DNA from: Antarcticimicrobium sediminis
GTDB lineage: Bacteria > Pseudomonadota > Alphaproteobacteria > Rhodobacterales > Rhodobacteraceae
Reading direction: 5' to 3'
Assembly: GCF_004348975.1 (NCBI RefSeq)
Contig: NZ_SMFP01000002.1
Span: 310,001 to 374,000 of the forward strand
Length of the DNA: 64,000 nucleotides
The position numbers were made by a program, and so were the translations under genes. The stretch's first letter is position 1. The number at the start of each line of letters is the position of its first letter. The notes beneath the pieces were generated by a model, which saw only the letters and a program-made list of their open reading frames with translations, made no database searches and was not told the origin of the DNA. This document shows, piece after piece, positions 61,637 through 64,000 of the stretch.

Positions 61637-63010
61637 TTACCGGTAAGTCACGTGTTTCACGGCTTCGATCACCTCGTCGGTGGTGACCAGCGCGAGCTTT
61701 TCGAGATTGGCGGCATAGGGCATTGGCACGTCCTTGCCGGTGCAATTGATCACCGGGGCGTCAAGGTAATCAAACGCCTCCTGCATCAGCACCGAAGAGA
61801 TATAGCCCCCGACCGAGCCTTGCGGCCACCCCTCTTCGACGGTGACGCAACGGTTGGTCTTCATCACCGAGCGGATGATGGTGTCAGTGTCCATCGGGCG
61901 CAGGGTGCGCAGGTCGATCACCTCGGCCTCGATCCCCTCTGCCGCCAGCTTGTCGGCGGCTTCAAGCGCATAGGTCATGCCGATGCCGAAACTGACGATG
62001 GTTACATCCGTGCCCTCGCGCCAGATCCGCGCCTTGCCAAAGGGAACGGTGTAATCCTCCATGTCCGGCACATCGAAGCTGCGCCCATAAAGGATTTCAT
62101 TCTCAAGGAAGATCACCGGGTTGGGATCGCGGATCGCCGTTTTCAGCAGCCCCTTGGCGTCAGAGGCAGAATAGGGCATCACCACCTTCAGACCGGGGAT
62201 CTGCATATACCATGCGGCGTAATCCTGACTGTGCTGGGCGCCGACGCGGGCGGCAGCCCCGTTAGGGCCACGAAACACCATCGGAGCCCCCATCTGCCCA
62301 CCGGACATATACAGCGTCTTGGCGGCAGAGTTGATGATCTGGTCGATCGCCTGCATGGCAAAGTTGAAGGTCATGAATTCGACGATCGGCTTCAGCCCGC
62401 CAAAGGCCGCGCCAACCGCAACACCGGTAAAGCCATGCTCGGTAATCGGCGTGTCGATCACCCGTTTCGAGCCGAATTCGTCCAGCAAGCCCTGACTGAT
62501 CTTGTAGGCGCCCTGATATTCGGCCACCTCTTCGCCCATCAGATAGACATCACCGTCGCGCCGCATCTCTTCGGCCATGGCATCGCGCAGCGCCTCGCGC
62601 ACGGTCTGGCTTTTCATCGCGGTGCCTTCGGGCCAGTCGGGGCTGAGGTCAGGGGCCGGGGTCGCAGGGGCCGCCGGTTTGGCCGGGGCCGAAGCCGCCG
62701 GTTCAGCCGCTGCCGGTTCAGCTGCCGCAGCGGGGGCAGGGGCGCTGGCGATATCCTCCGCGCTTTCGCCCTCTTCGATCATCACGGCGATGGGGGTGTT
62801 CACCTTGACCCCTTCGGTGCCCTCCGGGATCAGGATCTTGCCGACGATGCCTTCGTCGACGGCCTCGAACTCCATCGTCGCCTTGTCGGTTTCGATTTCG
62901 GCCAGAATGTCGCCAGAGGAGACGGTATCGCCCTCCTTGACCAGCCATTTGGCCAGCGTGCCTTCTTCCATGGTCGGCGACAGGGCGGGCATGAGAATTT
63001 CGGTCGCCAT
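61637..63010 (-). CDS. pdhB: Pyruvate dehydrogenase E1 beta subunit with fused lipoyl domain
   Basis: The 457-residue protein has an extra N-terminal lipoyl domain (residues 1-80, nearly the same as in pdhC), an Ala/Pro/Glu linker (about 90-125) and a complete E1-beta domain ([66 protein letters not shown]). With PdhA it decarboxylates pyruvate using thiamine diphosphate. The fusion is known in alphaproteobacteria. pdhA ends one base before. Confidence 0.96.
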   Translation of the reverse strand: MATEILMPALSPTMEEGTLAKWLVKEGDTVSSGDILAEIETDKATMEFEAVDEGIVGKILIPEGTEGVKVNTPIAVMIEEGESAEDIASAPAPAAAAEPAAAEPAASAPAKPAAPATPAPDLSPDWPEGTAMKSQTVREALRDAMAEEMRRDGDVYLMGEEVAEYQGAYKISQGLLDEFGSKRVIDTPITEHGFTGVAVGAAFGGLKPIVEFMTFNFAMQAIDQIINSAAKTLYMSGGQMGAPMVFRGPNGAAARVGAQHSQDYAAWYMQIPGLKVVMPYSASDAKGLLKTAIRDPNPVIFLENEILYGRSFDVPDMEDYTVPFGKARIWREGTDVTIVSFGIGMTYALEAADKLAAEGIEAEVIDLRTLRPMDTDTIIRSVMKTNRCVTVEEGWPQGSVGGYISSVLMQEAFDYLDAPVINCTGKDVPMPYAANLEKLALVTTDEVIEAVKHVTYR

Positions 63011-63011
63011 C

Positions 63012-64000
63012 TCAGTTCACCTCCTGCGGGATTTCCGGGGCATAGATATCGGTCCACAGTTCCTGCGGCTGGGGTTCCGGGCTTTCGCGCGAAAAATCGG
63101 CGGCGTTGCTCACGACGGTCTTGATCTCTTTGTCGATCGCCTTGAGGTCGTCCTCGCTGGCATGCTTGCCATCGAGCAGCATGGTGCGGACCTGTTCGAT
63201 CGGGTCGCGTTCCTCGCGCATTTTCTGCACCTCTTCGCGGGTGCGGTATTTCGCCGGGTCCGACATCGAGTGGCCGCGATAGCGATAGGTCTTGATCTCA
63301 AGGATATAGGGGCCCTTGCCGGCGCGGCAGTGTGCCACCGCCTTCTCGCCCGCGTCCTTGACGGCCAGCACGTTCATGCCATCGACCATCTCGCCGGGGA
63401 TGCCAAAGGCCTCGCCACGGTGATAGATATCCTTGGTCGAGGTCGAGCGCGCCTGCGCCGTGCCCATGGCATATTGGTTGTTCTCGATCACGAAGATCAC
63501 CGGCAGTTGCCACAGGGCGGCGATGTTGAACGCCTCGTAAACCTGGCCCTGGTTCGCTGCGCCGTCCCCGAAATAGGTAAAGGTGACGCGCCCGTTTTCC
63601 TTGTACTTGTCCGCAAAGGCGAGCCCGGTGCCGATCGGAACCTGCGCCCCGACGATGCCATGGCCGCCATAGAAATTCTTTTCCTTGGAGAACATGTGCA
63701 TGGAGCCACCTTTCCCCTTGGAATAGCCGCCCTCGCGGCCGGTCAGCTCGGCCATGACGCCCTTGGGGTCCATGCCACAGGCCAGCATATGGCCGTGATC
63801 GCGGTACGAGGTGACGCGCTTGTCGCCCTCCTCGGCGGCGGCTTCCAAGCCGACGACGACCGCCTCTTGTCCGATGTAAAGGTGACAGAAACCACCGATC
63901 AGACCCATGCCATATAGCTGGCCGGCCTTTTCCTCGAATCGCCGGATCAGCAGCATTTCGCGGTAATAGGTGGTAAGTTCTTCTGCGGAAACATTTGATT
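63012..64000 (-). CDS. pdhA: Pyruvate dehydrogenase E1 alpha subunit, 5' partial
   Basis: About 329 codons are visible; the start lies to the right of the window, since the frame stays open through the edge ([15 protein letters not shown] precedes the first internal Met). Motifs are [44 protein letters not shown] and the thiamine-diphosphate site [20 protein letters not shown]. It heads the pdhA-pdhB-pdhC operon on the minus strand. Confidence 0.96.
   Translation of the reverse strand, partial: SNVSAEELTTYYREMLLIRRFEEKAGQLYGMGLIGGFCHLYIGQEAVVVGLEAAAEEGDKRVTSYRDHGHMLACGMDPKGVMAELTGREGGYSKGKGGSMHMFSKEKNFYGGHGIVGAQVPIGTGLAFADKYKENGRVTFTYFGDGAANQGQVYEAFNIAALWQLPVIFVIENNQYAMGTAQARSTSTKDIYHRGEAFGIPGEMVDGMNVLAVKDAGEKAVAHCRAGKGPYILEIKTYRYRGHSMSDPAKYRTREEVQKMREERDPIEQVRTMLLDGKHASEDDLKAIDKEIKTVVSNAADFSRESPEPQPQELWTDIYAPEIPQEVN

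Noticed and set aside
1-64000. Search for tRNA, rRNA, CRISPR arrays, insertion sequences and attachment sites
   Set aside because: No cloverleaf, ribosomal RNA stretch, regularly spaced direct repeats, transposase or flanking direct repeats were seen; the GTA cluster lacks an integrase, as expected for a domesticated element.

Overview
The window reads as chromosomal DNA from a high-GC alphaproteobacterium of the Rhodobacterales (Roseobacter/Rhodobacter type). The reasons are a [NiFe] uptake-hydrogenase cluster in the gene order known from Rhodobacter capsulatus, a complete RcGTA-type gene transfer agent cluster, a luxR-luxI pair, a pyruvate dehydrogenase E1-beta with a fused lipoyl domain, and 'long' L9 and trigger factor forms typical of the group. 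No rRNA, tRNA, CRISPR array or insertion sequence was recognised. Both window edges cut a gene (hupU on the left, pdhA on the right).

Region 1 (1-17884, + strand) is a hydrogen-oxidation island: hupU(partial)-hupV-hypF-hupS-hupL-small membrane protein-hupC-hupD-hupF-hupG-hupH-hupJ-hupK-hypA-hypB-hupR-hypC-hypD-hypE. HupUV is the H2-sensing regulatory hydrogenase, HupSLC the membrane-bound uptake enzyme that passes electrons to quinone, HupD-K and HypA-F its maturation machinery, and HupR the response regulator. The partner kinase HupT should lie just left of the window.

Region 2 (18177-29931, - strand) is a catabolic cluster: LysR regulator, HIBCH-like hydrolase, acyl-CoA synthetase, acyl-CoA dehydrogenase, nitroreductase-family flavoprotein, alpha-methylacyl-CoA racemase, TctC/TctB/TctA carboxylate transporter and a UxaA-family dehydratase. 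The set suggests import, CoA activation, epimerisation and oxidation of a branched (2-methyl) carboxylic acid whose identity cannot be read from sequence.

Region 3 (30490-43715) is mostly housekeeping: a porin, trigger factor, a quorum-sensing block (luxI-like, luxR, XRE regulator), a lytic transglycosylase, rpsF-rpsR-rplI, a small membrane protein, and fabD-fabG-acpP-fabF-mltG. Several clear intrinsic terminators and three good sigma-70-like promoters are visible here.

Region 4 (43946-58300, + strand) is a gene transfer agent structural cluster, g1 to g15 including g3.5 and g10.1, with every frame open. It is preceded by a near-consensus promoter followed at once by a terminator hairpin. 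It also contains a terminator-like hairpin (g2/g3) and a long stem-loop (g5/g6). A small conserved-looking gene follows g15.

Region 5 (58582-64000) holds a DksA/TraR-type zinc-finger protein, cysE, an AhpD-like protein and pdhC-pdhB-pdhA (partial). Functional calls rest on motif and family recognition by eye; no database search was run.
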